Below, piece after piece: positions 11,343-24,393 of a DNA stretch of 64,000 bases (position 1 is the first letter of the stretch; every line of letters starts with the position of its first letter). This DNA comes from Phorcus lineatus (taxonomy: Eukaryota > Mollusca > Gastropoda > Trochida > Trochidae). The notes beneath the pieces are model-generated. The model made no database searches and had not been told where the DNA came from. It worked only from the letters and a program-made list of their open reading frames with translations. Location of the stretch: NCBI GenBank assembly GCA_921293015.1, contig OV121083.1:30806908-30870907 (forward strand), given 5' to 3'. The position numbers were made by a program, and so were the translations under genes.

Positions 11343-12727
11343 ATCATGTAGTTTAGCTGGTATTGGCTATTTCAAAGAAAATCTTCATCCAATTGTAGCC
11401 ACTAAAAGACATCGGTTAAATTGGTAATTTTTATACAAAATTTGAAGTTTCCAAGTCGTATAGTATTCAAGTAATGCTCCGGTGAAACAAAGTCGTAAGA
11501 TTTGCCCGTTTTAGGTCAACATTTAAAAAAAGTTATTGGTACTCATTAGTTTTTACCACTGAAAGGCACATCAGCGCTCTAAAGGTAACATGACAAATTT
11601 GAACGTTCCAAGTCCAAGTTTTCGAGGAATGATCCTGAAACGATTTCGAAAGTAGGACGGAATGAGGCAGTGACGGACGGACTAGCGGTTATGTTTACTC
11701 TTGTTATTGCTATTTCAAAGATGTTTCACAAAAGGACCTTATATTTATAAACAATTACGTAACAAGTCAAGTCCTTTTTAATTCTTGTTTTTTTTTATTC
11801 AAGTTATAAGTTGGAAGTCAGTTACAAACCGCTGTCGGCTTGCTAAAATTTTGGGATTAGACTTCTTCCGTACCCACTCCTTATTCATGCAGACCTCCAA
11901 TTCTTTTGAGTAAAATATTCAGAGATCCAAATGTTATTCTGAAAAAACGTATTTTTACGTCCTTGAAATAAAAAGTATGCCTTAAATGATTTGATTTTTC
12001 CATATGGTCACTTAGTTTTTAAATATGAATGTGTGACGAATTCACTACGTAACTGGAACGAATACAATCTCGTAATATGAAGACACTATTTTCATAGTCT
12101 TTTCGCGTAAGTACAGCAGGTTTACCTATACATTAAGACATTGAGTGAAAAGGATTTACTGATCAGGTGGATTGTATTAGAACATACTCCTGCGACTTGA
12201 TAGGTCAAGCTCAAACTGGAAAGACTATCAAATCTGTAGGAACATCAGTCGATGCTGAGAAACGGTTAATAGAAAATGTCGAACATTTCTAGACCAGTGT
12301 TATTTCCTGTTCTATTTCAAATATATTAAGACGTATTACAATATGCTAGTTTAAGGATAGATTGTTTTGTAAAGGTTGATATATTGAGCCCAGTGATATG
12401 AAACTAAAGGGTGAACGCTACAATATTAACATTGTCGCGACTGATGATATCAATTGTTATGAAAGAAACAAGTGTTGAAAAATCACGTTAATCAGCATGT
12501 GGTTAAAGGAGAAAGTAAATAGAAAAATATATATATTATACTTGGTGGTATAGTAGTTGGGTTCCATATTATCTGGTGTGTCTAGTTTTGATAGATAGAA
12601 TTATCGACCAACATAGTACCCAGATAAGTTTACTTAACCAAACTGCAGTTCTAGATGAAAAGTTTTAAAGCGATGATAGTAAACATCCCCATGCAGTTAA
12701 CATGGAACCGATGTTAAGAATATTAAC
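11343..12727. other. Spacer, nothing recognised
   Basis: AT-rich non-coding DNA. I found no element ends, RNA genes or convincing open frames. Confidence 0.5.
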
Positions 12728-12737
12728 CCTATCGCAT

Positions 12738-15098
12738 CAACCTGGTTCCCGAGCCTCGTTCCGCTTGCGCTACAGTGAGGCCATGGCACTGGCTGTATAA
12801 TGGCGCTGCGCAGAGCAGCGATCCAAGATGGAGGACAAGGCAATTTTATGCATAGCGATCACAAATTCACTTCATTCTCGCTCTATAGCAACGACATATT
12901 GGAGACGAGCATCTACATAGAATGCAAATAAAATTAGAACTCGGAATATCGTCACATATATTTTTTGTTGCAAAGGGATTTTGCTAAACATGATATTGTT
13001 TGCAGCGGAGCGATAGCCCCGCCCACCTGGAAATATAAACAATGTAGTGGATGGCTTCGTGCACTGTTTTAAACTATGACAGGTCGAAAATTGAAGAAAT
13101 TGTTGTTTACTTGGTGTGGTGACAGCTTGTTTCAAATACTGGTAATGAAGGTGTAAAGCGATTTTGCGTCATTTCCCCAAATCGACCCAATCAAAACCTG
13201 TCAACTACGACGCTCAGTACCACCGAGACACAACAACGACCAACTAAATTACAGCAATCAATTGCTAGTCGTATGGTCCAATTTCCGATATTTGACCTTT
13301 TTTCGAAGTCACATTTTTATTTTATAGAATACATAAACGTTGTAATGTGAGATAAGAATATTATTAGTAGGATTCAGCAGGAGAGAGAATTTGAACCTAT
13401 TGTGGTGTACGAAAGAGTATAGAGGGACACGATGGCTTTTTCTCAGGGATGTATACAACGGATGACTTAAAGAAAATTTTATTCCGACTTCCAAACAATT
13501 AAAATTACTGAACCAACAAAATTCTGTTTTCTGTTGCTCTATCTTCCAGCATCTATTGTTAAATCGTGCGATGAGCACCTGAAGCGTGCAAATGCAATCT
13601 GGGATTACCTTATATTTAATAAATTAGGTTTAGTAACATAAGCAATTGTTTGAAATCTATAGGGACGTAGCCCATTTTTGCATGGAAATATCTTTCAGTC
13701 TCTGCGTAACATTATTAAAAAATTTGAATGAAAATTAATATTTTGACTCTACCATCCCCATATATATATCCCCATATCGAATCGTATTTAAAAACTCCGG
13801 AATGTTTGATACCCAATCCGTCTTTCCTTCGGCTCTTATCATACGAACTAATCATATCGTAACATTGCCTTGGATATCTATAAGAGGGCGTTTGTAAAAG
13901 ACTCATCGAAAATGTTATTCTTGCTTCAGCAAAAATGTGAATCGGAAAGCTTCCGCATTCTCCGTATACCATATTACCAGCGCCCTTTGCCTTCACTTCT
14001 AGAATTTTTATAAGCAATTTTTTTCATATCTGCCACATAGTGAGAGCATGATTCATTTTGAAAGAAGACACATTTTGTGCCGTTTTTAGCATTAAATTCT
14101 ATTTGACCATTGGAATGTCAGAATGCAGGGATATATTATTGTAGGAATAAATTCAAAATCAGTTGCTCAGATGTGTCCTATGACGTGAGTTATTACTAAC
14201 ATATTTCCTTTTCAGGAGCTGTTATAATCATCTCTATTAGCTGAATACAACCGTTTACATAATACAACTATATCAAGCTTCTGCAAGACGAATCTCTAAT
14301 GTGTGTTATAGTGGGAGATGTCCTTGATATATTGCCAACAGTTATGGAAAGTCTACAATATATTAAATTTTGCAAGTTCTTCATGCCTAACACACACACA
14401 CACAAGAAAAAGCATTCATTTTTTCATTGTGCTTCTTAATGTCATTAAAGAGTTACAAGTTCAGAAGTTAGGGGAAAGATGTTTTAACCCTACAATTACT
14501 GTTCTTCGTGATCTTCATCACGGTTCTACTGAAGATGTAAAATGCAAGTTTAAAAAATGTCGAATATCGGAAATTGGACCATACGACTAGCAATTGATTG
14601 CTGTAATTTAGTTGGTCGTTGTTGTGTCTCGGTGGTACTGAGTTTGATTGGGTCGATTTGGGGAAATGTCGCAAAATCGCTTTACACCTTCATTACCAGT
14701 ATTTGAAACAAGCTGTCATCACACCAAGTAAACAACAATTTCTTCAATTTTCGACCTGTCATAGTTTAAAACAGTGCACGAAGCCATCCACTACATTGTT
14801 TATATTTCCAGGTGGGCGGGGCTATCGCTCCGCTGCAAACAATATCATGTTTAGCAAAATCCCTTTGCAACAAAAAATATGTGACGATATTCCGAGTTCT
14901 AATTTTATTTGCATTCTATGTAGATGCTCGTCTCCAATATGTCGTTGCTATAGAGCGAGAATGAAGTGAATTTGTGATCGCTATGCATAAAATTGCCTTG
15001 TCCTCCATCTTGGATCGCTGCTCTGCGCAGCGCCATTATACAGCCAGTGCCATGGCCTCACTGTAGCGCAAGCGGAACGAGGCCCGGGAACCAGGTTG
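12738..15098. mobile_element. Long-TIR element (Mutator-like by duplication length)
   Basis: Left arm 12738-13302 (about 565 bp) and right arm 14551-15098 (about 548 bp) are near-identical inverted copies. The length difference comes mainly from a 17-bp insertion in the left arm near 13200. Both ends begin CAACCTGGTTCCCG. CCTATCGCAT occurs at 12728-12737 and 15099-15108, a 10-bp direct repeat. Very long TIRs with 9-10 bp duplications are typical of Mutator-like elements, but no transposase is visible in the 1.25-kb centre; the 100-aa minus-strand frame 13715-14017 has no recognisable motif. Frames inside the arms (12872-13135, 14619-14969) mirror each other and follow from the inverted repeat. 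High arm identity suggests recent movement or arm-to-arm conversion. Confidence 0.85.
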
Positions 15099-15108
15099 CC
15101 TATCGCAT

Positions 15109-17019
15109 TTGAAATACTAGTAGAATTGGTTATCCCCTTTTTCGGAACATAGTTCGAAGGCACTCACCAAATGATGTATGTTAACTTAAAATAAGGTCAA
15201 TTGTCTGGCGAATACGATGAAATTGTGAACGTAGTATTCTTCGTTTAATTTCAGTTACTTCCAAACGTGATGACCTTCCTTCTAATTGTGTTGTTCCGCT
15301 TTGGTTAATGCATTTTTTCGTATTCATTATGATTATTCAAATGCGTCAGTTTGAATACGTTATTGATTAGTTTACTGCTTAGAGTTGGTATCGCTTCGTC
15401 GACCCCTCTCAATTCTCTCGGATGTTCAAAACCCTCAGTATTTAATGATGGATCCTAAAAAGTTGCTAAGACATGTTTGTTACCCTGACACCTTCTAATT
15501 TAGCCGTTTTGGATCGGGTGGTCAACTCAAGTTTGTTCTGCTTCATTCAATAGTAACTGAACTCTTAAATATTATCTGCAATCTGAAAGCGTCTTCACCT
15601 GGTGAAGTTTCAATAGGGAGGGGCTTACCTTTTTTACCACCACTTTTGTAAACTCAGTCTACATCTGGGTTACGTTGAAGCCCAATTTTCCCTGTCCTTT
15701 AATCTATAATTTGGAAGAAGCAATACCTAAACTGAACCAGTTTCTTTAAAGAAATCATATACTGTCAATTTAAACATTTCTTGGTGTATATTAACTTCAG
15801 ATGTCATTAAAGATGTAGTGCCTGGACTATCGGGAAAGGACTGTCTATCCAATGAAAGGTTTATTCAGAAGTGAATAAGGCCACCGGCCCATATTTTGCA
15901 GAGATGGTGATGCACAATAATATATATATATAGTATGGAGGACTACTTTTTATATCTGAATAAAACGGACATTGTAACAAAGTGAAATTCAGTTTCTTGC
16001 ACAGGAACTATACACATTTCAACTTCAGTCATCAAATTAAGATTTGAGCAACGGAATGTACAAAGTGCAATGAGATAAGCATAAACATTAACTGATGATA
16101 CTTTTCATACATGTGGGATTCTTTATTCAATCCATGACTAATTTTCAACATCAATACATCGTTGTGTGAACATATTGCTAAAATCCTTTGACATTTTCGA
16201 CACATTGCACATCACGAGAGAGCCCAAAGCCAATTCTGAATAACAATGCCTTTACTTCAGAGACCCAACAATATATTCATTTTTCTGCCAATTTGAATTG
16301 ACAGTTCATCACTATCCCGCAGGCCGCAGGCACGTATGAAGATTCAATCTTACCGACATGAAAGTCACAGAATTTATTCATTGTGAGTGCGGAACACAGC
16401 ACAAAGTGAAGACTATACCCTCTGTTGGCAAAACATGTAACCCTGAAAAAAATCTTCCATTACAGATGCGAAGACCATGCAGTTTGTTTACAAAATTCCA
16501 GTGGTGCATAGCCACATTTGTTTACATTTTTATCCTGCTATGTTCGAGCGAATACACATTTATCAGATATATCATTCAACTCATTGTCATTAGATAAGTA
16601 TATAGGATCGTCATTTATGAGTCTTTCAGTGATCCGTCGCCAGTACGGCTATAAAAATCGCCTTGTACAATAATACATCTTGGATAAGAAAAAAAGAATT
16701 CTGTTAAATCATGGTCAATTATTTCTAACAACGGTTCATAATAGGAAGGACTCCACCGTTTTACGTCGCTCCACGAAAACAGTATCATCAATTTGTAATT
16801 TGTCGTACCGAAGGTTGGCAACCGAAGGTCTACACGTGCTTTATCCATGTAAGTTTTCAGTTTTCGTATTCTCTCGCGCGTTCGGATAGTCCTGGGCGAT
16901 ATTAAAAGTTGTTTTTTTAAAGTTTAGACGCTTTCAGTCAGGAGTCGACGCACGGAGTTCATATCTATCAAGTCTACTTTGGAAAGTCATTTAAATTATA
17001 TATATAATTAGAAATAGGC
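15109..17019. other. Spacer, nothing recognised
   Basis: No coding region, RNA gene or repeat end was recognised. The small frames here (for example 16358-16597) have no family-like motif. Confidence 0.5.
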
Positions 17020-18008
17020 TAGCGGTATGCACAACATGGTGCTATTCGAGACCGACCCAGCTCTGGGAGACCCCGGTTTACTACCTTTGCAAAAGATCGG
17101 TTTATCCGTGTAGCCCATCTACGGAACCGGCAACAAACTGCAACGACGACAGTCGGGAACATCCCTTACCTGAGACGGATACATCCGCAAACAGTAATCA
17201 ACCGGCTGAGAGATATGGCTTACGTCCTCGAAGTCCTCGAAGACCTGCAATCTGTGCAATTGTGACGTTACCTCATCGTCGTGCTCGACAACATCGATGG
17301 CATCCCTTACACTGGTGGCGACGTGTTTTATTTTCAGATGAATGTCGTTTCTATTTTTCATCATCAGATGGCCGCCACATGGTGTACAGACGTCGAAACG
17401 AACGTTTCGCAGATCCGTGTATCGTACAGCAAAACCGGTATGGGGGAGGGTCTCTCGTGGTGTGGGATAGTATCACTGCCCGTAACAGAACTGAGCTAGT
17501 CATTATTGATGGCAACCTCAGTGCAGCCAGATATCGTGATGAAGTGCTTGCACCTGTTGTTGTCCCGTTTCTGCATCGTCACGGCCCCGGCGTTATTCTA
17601 CAGCAGGACAACGCCCGACCCCACCCAGCTCGTCTTGTTCAACAGTTTCTGGAGCAACACCAAGTGTATGTTCTTCCCTGGCCCGCAAATTCGCCCGATA
17701 TCTCACTCATTGAGCACGTATGGGACGAAATGAAACGTCAGCTACGCCGGCTTCCCTATGTATCGTCAACACTTGTGGAACTCCAAAGACAGCTTATCAG
17801 AATATGGAGCAAGATCCCACAACACTTCCATGCTAACCTGTTCGCTTCCATGAGGCGTAGATGCACAGCAGTATTCGATGCAGACGGAGGTCATACCAGA
17901 TATTGGGTGTGTGACTTTTGTGTTTGTACGCCAGTGTCTGTGACTCTCCATGGCACCAAGATTCTTCGCCGTAGCGTAATAAAATTACTCGTGTGGATCA
18001 CAAATTGA
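17020..18008 (+). pseudogene. Tc1/mariner transposase, 5'-truncated
   Basis: A cut-and-paste transposase of the Tc1 group. The readable part starts at the end of the second helix-turn-helix (RYAQHGAIRDRPSSGRPRF, with the GRPR linker) and continues through a region ending INRLRDMAY. The frame then shifts near 17222 and stays open to 18008. The catalytic domain is recognisable: VLFSDECRF carries the first Asp, ILQQDNARPH the second, and SPDISLIEHVWD the Glu, with 34 residues between the second Asp and the Glu (DD34E). The first DNA-binding helices and any TIR are absent. Downstream at about 18034 is a TA microsatellite, a natural Tc1 target. The copy is dead through truncation and frameshift. 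Confidence 0.9.
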
Positions 18009-18261
18009 TTGATCTGTGATGTATGGGGGATGTATATATATATATATGACGCACAATGGTCATAAACTCATTCCATTACGTAATCTAAGGAAGAATCTTG
18101 CTTCAAAGGAATTTCGGTCCTCTGTAAATGTTGGAAACAACCCTAGAACTTTCGACCGAAATGAACCACTGTTGCTTCGCTTTCTTAATCTTGGAAAGCG
18201 GGACTGTAATCGTTCCAGGGACAGCTAGATTGGCTTTTGATTTCTTAACATATTATGGCAC

Positions 18262-18560
18262 GTACCATTAAACTGTAGTGCGTTCGGCTTCGGATCTGAA
18301 GGTCCGTGGTTCGAATCCCGCCAGGGGCTCGGCAACTTTGTCTGCAGTAGAGAACTGTTCTACACACGGTCAGGTTTGGGTGCAATGCTAAACTGAAATT
18401 CAGCGCAGTACCACCCATGGTTCGCTAGTACCAGCCGATGCTCGCAGGTTTCACCGCAATGGTGTTGCGGGCTTTCTCCCTGCAATAACACTAGCAGCCG
18501 CGATATAAGTGAAATAATTTTGAAAGCGGCGTTAAACACCAACTCACCTCACCTACTCAC
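18262..18560 (+). repeat. Full-length tRNA-derived SINE
   Basis: The 5' head is tRNA-like, with an A-box-like TAGTGCGTTCGG at about 18276 and an exact B box GGTTCGAATCC at 18308-18318, which would drive RNA polymerase III transcription. A body of about 200 bp follows, with AATTCAGCGCAGTACCACC, CGATGCTCGCAGGTTTCACC and AGCAGCCGCGATATAAGTG, then AAAGCGGCGTTAAACACC and a CACCT-repeat tail. Partial copies in this window lie at about 4325, 6038 and 11140, all on the same strand. Similar GCGGCGTTAAAC tails are, from memory, common in mollusc SINEs. The mobilising LINE was not identified. Confidence 0.85.
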
Positions 18561-21376
18561 TTTTCTCTTATTTTCGTAATATTTCATTCGAATAAAGTGG
18601 GTTGGTATTGGCAAATATCAATTAGTTAAAGATGACTCACAGTACTACAGGAACACTAGTTAAAGCTAGCTGTAATGATCTGTCTTCATATTCAGCTGAC
18701 CTTTGACGAACTTTCAACTAAAATGAGGAAGTTTTTAAACAACCTGACGCGAGCTTCTTTCGCATCTTTCCTTCTGTCACATGCTGTCGGTTGCCCTACG
18801 TTTGTCTATATTCATCTTTAAGTCTTGTTTGTGGTAATCAGACCTAAACTGTTACTTTACTTTTGCACAAATCAATAAATACACAACACACAAACATCCG
18901 TCAACAATATCTGCACAGAATTAATGTCGCCTTCATATTTTCCAATACACTTCATTGCGATGCATCGTTAATAATCGGATTTTGTAGTCAAAGTGCATAA
19001 GAACGGACAAACAATATCATTGACTCGCGATTCGAAGTGCTTGGCCAGCTCTTGTGATTGGCTGACGTTTGCACTTGCGCTACACGGAATAGGTGTGAAA
19101 TTCTCTAAATGTTATGAATGGCCTAGGCAAGTATAATATTAAAGCTAGTTCTAACAATGGACCAGGGAAGGCATGAATGCAACACTGGGGTACAAAAAGC
19201 AAATTTTAATCGTCAATTCGAAATACTTCTTGTAAAAAATACAAGATATATCAATGTTTATTTTCACCAAGTATTTGCCTACAAAGAGTTTAAAAGATAT
19301 TTGATTGTTGAAATAAGAAATTCTCATGCTTCTTTCTTACAATGCTAAATTTGTTCCTGACATACCAAGTATCTGTCCCTTGTGTATGTCGTGTTACAAC
19401 TATCCTTCCAAAAACTGATATACACTATATTCACTATTTCAAAATTTCCCAGACAGATTTTGCAAGCTGTCAATTACAAGCTCTTGCAGTTAAACACTTT
19501 TGATCAGCGGCTGCAGATGAAAATGAAGCTATCTGAGAATGCAGAAAGTGATAAATATAACGTCAAAGCCCACGTCATTATCATTGCCGATACGGAATAG
19601 CAGGCACTTTATACACGAAGTTCTTTAAGCAAGGTATGTTTTAGTTTCCCTGTAAAACTTTTTACTTCACAAGTATTTGTACTCAATCATGTATACATAC
19701 ATACCACTTATGTATTTGATATGCATTGTAATTAAATCATTTATAAATAACATTAAAATACTTTTATATCCTAGACATGTTGTTTTTTTATAAAAGGCAG
19801 TGTTAATACGATAGAAATGTCTCTCTCCCTGATCAGTGTTAATGTTCTTTTTGGAGAGCTAACAACTTTGCTGTATATTTATTTATAAAATTTATACAAT
19901 AAGACCTGTTAAGTGGTAAAAGATGTATAAAAATTAACTGAACCTAATCATCATGTTGCGAATAGGGCGACCGCATAAAAAAAATGAGCTTATATTTTTC
20001 CGTGTCATAAGATAAAACGTTTTCAGCAATATTCATAGCATAAATCATCTCATCAATTTGCTGGACATGTCGATGCAACGTAACCGCACTGGATCCCTCG
20101 GCATAATCCGCGATTTAACTATTAACGTAATCACAACCAGGCTTGTAAACTTATCCATGCAATGGTCTTACTGTCTCTTACTTTCATGTTATTCTTAAGT
20201 CGCATGGAAATTACACGCAAAGAAAATAAGTGTCCGCTTTAGTCAAAAATGTAAAGAATAGGCACAATAAAGACCAGGCAAAGCGAGAAGAACAAATGTT
20301 ATGTGGCAGAATGTGGTTGGCTGATAAATGTAAACAGTCGAAAAACATGTTTTATTTCTAAGGGAATTTATGATAATTTGGTGCATATATTTGACAAATG
20401 AACTTTCAATGTTTTCAAAACATGTTTTTATGCATTTCTGCAATGGGTACCCCTTGCGGTTATGAGGTTTTTAAGCGATACGTTGATTCCTTTAACATTA
20501 AAACGGCCGGATGGCGCCGTAAAGACGACATTCAACTGCTGTTTCAGAGTCATAATGCTTTTGATGTGACCTGGAAGTAATAGGAAATAGTTTACTTTTA
20601 TCAAGCGAAAATTAATTAAAGCCTCAACCAACCTTTTGCATCAAAGCAGAATTTTGATATGAATTAGTAGAAACATCAAACATTTCGCCTGTCCGTCGAG
20701 AATTTGACCATTTTCACTGATTTACCCGATTTAAAAATCACCGATGGCTTGCGCAAGAACCCACAAATCACTAACAAACTACGCACTTCAGCGCATAGAC
20801 ACGCAAACAGGGCGAATACGTATTTGTGAGCGACTTGCACTAATGAACTGCGTATGAATTGCACATGATTCACAAATGAACTGCGCACAACGGGCACATA
20901 TGCGCGAACCATGACATGCGTCGTATGTCTGCTAATCGTCAGTGGAAAGTCGTCGATGAACGCGATAGCGGCAACATCACTGTCGTGTACTCGGTAAGGA
21001 GGGGACGTTCCAAGATGGCGACCAAAACAGAACGACAGATATAGGTGTCTGATTCCATTGGTCGTTCCTCCTAATTGTTAATAATTAAATGGTTAGATTT
21101 AACTTTGAATAGTCAGGACATGAATAAGGAATAAATTGGTGCATCGTTTAGTTGTACTAACTTCAACGTAATTGCCATATAAAGTTGAAGTTTATCGCAC
21201 TTATATTTTCGAAGCGGGGCTTACTACTCTAAAAGTGTATTTCCTACCTTTAAGGAGCTTGAATGTTAGAGATATCGTCACACACAGTTGCTAGTTTTGA
21301 GTTTTTCTGCTCAAAACTCGGAATCGCGTAAAGCGCCGATCCGGCGAACATCGACGGACAACTACGGAGGTTCCAC
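18561..21376. other. Spacer, nothing firmly recognised
   Basis: Two small plus-strand frames (19157-19348, 19382-19600) follow each other but show no family motif. From about 20740 to 20960 the DNA is rich in GCGCA- and TGCAC-type words, resembling the sequence beyond the block's right outer end at about 34500-34600. No gene is supported. Confidence 0.4.
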
Positions 21377-21565
21377 GTCAGACCAGGGATCGTATAGACA
21401 GGGATATGAAACTAGGGCTAATTAGCAATCTATGTCGTCTCGCTTTACGGTTCAACGCACATACGACTGGGTTCGGGCACAACGCATACTCATTAGCGCA
21501 CAGTTCCAGCGGAATCGTTTTACGAAGATTCCCGGCTCTATCCGGTAAAATACTGACTTAAGAGC

Positions 21566-21950
21566 GATAACCACACTTACAGAAAAAAAATATTCAAATA
21601 TACCAAATAGTGCAAATACGATCAGATAAACATCCATCTGTCGGGAAAAGGACCTTCCAATGTACGATATTTTAAAGTCTTATGTGAGGCAATGCTCGAT
21701 CTCGTTGCTATCAGTGCAGACAAATGGTCGACATTCTAGTCATCCTATGTGAAAAGTAAGACCGATAACCACACTTGCAGAAAAATATTCAATTACCAAA
21801 TAGTGCAAATACAATCAGACAATCATCCATCTGTCGGAAAAGTACATTTTTGGAAACTACCTCCCAATGTACAACGATATTTCAAAGTATTACTTGAGGC
21901 ATTGCTCAAGCTCGGTTCTATCAACGCACACACAATGGCTGATGTGCTCG
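21566..21950 (+). repeat. Two-copy tandem duplication, period about 200 bp
   Basis: The segment starting GATAACCACACTTACAG at 21566 recurs from 21766 as GATAACCACACTTGCAG. The similarity continues through CATCCATCTGTCGG and AATGTAC to a shared GAGGCA(A/T)TGCTC region. The copies differ by substitutions and small indels. No coding function is apparent. Confidence 0.7.
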
Positions 21951-22183
21951 CTATATTTTGATACAAAAGTACGAGCGTTACACATGCTGAATATTTTTTA
22001 TCAAAATAACTATTTGCAACTTTTCCAAAAGGATATTATTCATCTATCTAAATGAATTTTTTTTTTGTAAAGTTATCCCATTCGTAAAATAGCTAATTAA
22101 ATTTTTGTGTCAAGTCCGCGAACAGAAGTGATACGAAGACCCACAATGCATTGTTTTCATTGCGCAACTTGTTATGTTGCGAA

Positions 22184-22318
22184 CAATCTGGGGTATATCA
22201 CAATCTGCAGATTGTTCGAACATTGTTTGCTCACAATCTAGGAATTCCTAGATTGTTTAAACAATCTGCAGATTGTGCGACCTGAACAATCTGGGAATGA
22301 TCACAATCTGGGAATTTG
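22184..22318 (+). repeat. Left inner TIR built of palindromes
   Basis: Contains ACAATCTGCAGATTGT twice and a longer palindromic word centred on CTAGGAATTCCTAG, with spacers such as CCTGAACAATCTGGGAATG. It pairs, inverted, with 34159-34309. Nested short palindromes inside a TIR are unusual and could serve as dimeric protein-binding sites or form cruciforms. Confidence 0.8.
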
Positions 22319-22401
22319 TATTTTAGTAGTATTTTCATCATTATAAAATGGGAATTATTTAGCTCATTAAGGTTTTTCTATTTAGCAAGTATAAGGATCG
22401 A

Positions 22402-23770
22402 TTCCTAGATTGTGATGAGCAATCAGCTTGTCTCTTTTTCAAAATGAGGGGGTATGGGGGCCAATTCCCAGATTGTAAAGGACATTCAGCTCGTCTTTAT
22501 GTAAAACTTAGGGGATGTAAGGGTTGACTCCTAGATTGTGAAGGGCTCACATTTGGCCTACATGTCAAATTGACGGAGTATCGGGATCGATTCTCAGATT
22601 GTGAAGGGCTCATAGCTCGTCTTTATGTCAAACTGAGGGGGTATAGGGGCCGATTCCCAGATTGTGATGGGCTCACAGCTCACCTTTATTATCCCCCGCC
22701 CAAAGTAGTTGGTGGGGAATATTGAAATGGTCTCCCTCTGTCCGTCCGTCCGTCCGTTCGTCCGTCCATCCCGATAATGTTTCCGGAGCACAACTCCAAA
22801 ACGGTGAGACCTATCTCGACGAAACTTGGTATGTGCAACGGGCATCATGCGGAGATGTGCCTTTTGGGGTTTTCAACTTCTTTGCATTTTTTCCGTTAGT
22901 CCGTCCGTCCGTTCGTCCGTCCGTCCCGATAATGTTTCCGGAGCACAACTCCAAAACGATGAGACCTAGCTCGACGAAACTTGGTATGTGCAACGGGCAT
23001 CATGCGGAGATGTGCCTTTTTGGGTTTTCAACTTCTTTGCATTTTTATTTTTACCCGTTTCCATAGAAACATAACATAGGTTAAAGGTTGTTTGTAGAAA
23101 AACAACATGATCACTGTTCAATATTCCACAACTAGTACCCTTAGCTACCCTTTCCCTTTGGCGGGGGATATAGCTGACTCTGTCTGCTTGTTAAAACTGA
23201 GAGGGTATAGCAGTTGATTCTCAGATTGTGAAGGGCTTACAGCTCACCTATATATGAAACTGAGAGGGTAACTAGGAGTCGATTCTCAGATTGTGAAGGG
23301 CTCACATTTCGCCTATATGTCAAACTGACGGAGTATAGGGATCGATTCTCAGATTGTGAAGGGCTCATAGCTCGTCTTTATGTCAAACTGAGGGGGTATA
23401 GGGGTCGATTCCAAGATTGTGAAGGGCTCACAGTAATTCTATATTTAAACTGAGAGGGTATAGCAGTCGATTCTGAGATTGTGAATGGCTCATAGATCGC
23501 CTATATATGAAACTGAAAGGGTAGAGGGGTCTATTCTCAGATTGTGAAGGGCTCATAGGTCGTCATTATGTGAAACTGAGGGAATGTAGGGGCCGATTCC
23601 TAGATTTTGAAGGGCTCACAGCTCGCCTATATGTCAAACTGACGGAGTATATGGGTCTATTCTCAGATTGTGAAGGGTCCATAGCTCAACTTTATTTAAA
23701 CTGAAAGGGTAGAGGAGTCTATTCTCAGATTGTGAAGGGCTCATAGGTCGTCTTTACGTCATATATACGA
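22402..23770 (+). repeat. 62-66 bp satellite, left array
   Basis: About 14 monomers of the type GATTGTGAAGGGCTCA, AGCTCGTCTTTATG, AAACTGAGGGGGTATAGG, CGATTC. The array is interrupted at 22692-23168 by a TA-flanked MITE. Each monomer keeps the AGATTGTGA core that is also the heart of the TIR palindromes next door, so the satellite and the TIR probably share an origin. Confidence 0.85.
22692..23168. mobile_element. TA-flanked CCGT-rich MITE
   Basis: The ends are TCCCCCGCC on the left and GGCGGGGGA on the right, flanked by TA on both sides (22690-22691 and 23169-23170), as for Tc1/mariner-mobilised MITEs. Inside, a segment of about 155 bp with (CCGT)n, CCGATAATGTTTCCGGAGC and CGACGAAACTTGGTATG is duplicated in tandem. 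It sits inside the 62-66 bp satellite, so it is younger than the array. The plus-strand frame 22722-23066 is repeat translation. Confidence 0.8.
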
Positions 23771-23782
23771 GGGTATAGAAGC

Positions 23783-24075
23783 ATGTTTACACAGATGAAA
23801 ATGGAAAATGGCAGCATCATATTGAAAATATACTACGCAAAGCAAGTCCACTTATTGTTGTTAGTAAATCCCGCCTGTTCTTGTGGAAACATTTGGGAGG
23901 ATCCTTTTCATTACTTCTTTAGATGCCCACTATATGATAGATTCCGATCAAATGAATTCTTTTTAAAAAAGTGATATAACATTAAAATCTACCTTGAGCG
24001 GCGACAAATCCTTGTCACAGAGTGCTAACGAATCCCTAATAATATCTGTGTATGCTTTAAACATATTTATTCATG
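23783..24075 (+). pseudogene. LINE 3' end fragment (zinc-knuckle tail)
   Basis: The frame encodes PACSCGNIWEDPFHYFFRC, the Cys-Cys-His-Cys tail that ends CR1-group reverse transcriptase proteins, followed after FFLKK by weakly recognisable tail sequence to about 24075. Everything upstream is missing. It lies head-on against the 3' end of the minus-strand LINE at 24040-27352 and differs in sequence from it, so it is a separate, older insertion. Confidence 0.65.
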
Positions 24076-24393
24076 ATATATTACATGAAGGGATTGGCCA
24101 ACAAGCTCAAAAGAGCTTATTTTAAGGCCGCTCCAATATAATCACATATGTAAATATATACAAACAAATTAAAGTGAGTGACGTATGACAAATCGTTATT
24201 CAATTTCAAAGAAATATACACTGATATTGCATGTATACCATTTGTTTATTTGGCAGTCGTTATAAAATCAATGTGCTTATGAAATTTCAAATCGATCAGA
24301 CTTAATGATATAATTGTGAATCGAGTTCAGTAAATTTTCTAGGTCATTTTTTGTGAGAGATGGACATCCCCGCAATATTGTATTGGTAGAAAA

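Noticed and set aside
13715-14017. 100-residue minus-strand frame as a transposase remnant of the long-TIR element
   Set aside because: No DDE, zinc-finger or other transposase motif could be seen.
12872-14969. Matching frames in 12872-13135 and 14619-14969 as a duplicated gene
   Set aside because: They lie inside the two arms of one long TIR element and are antisense mirror readings of the same repeat.
19157-19600. Two consecutive plus-strand frames as a small gene
   Set aside because: No family resemblance, start context or splice structure that supports coding.
22722-23066. 114-codon plus-strand frame with SVRPSVRPSV repeats
   Set aside because: Translation of CCGT microsatellite and the duplicated MITE segment.
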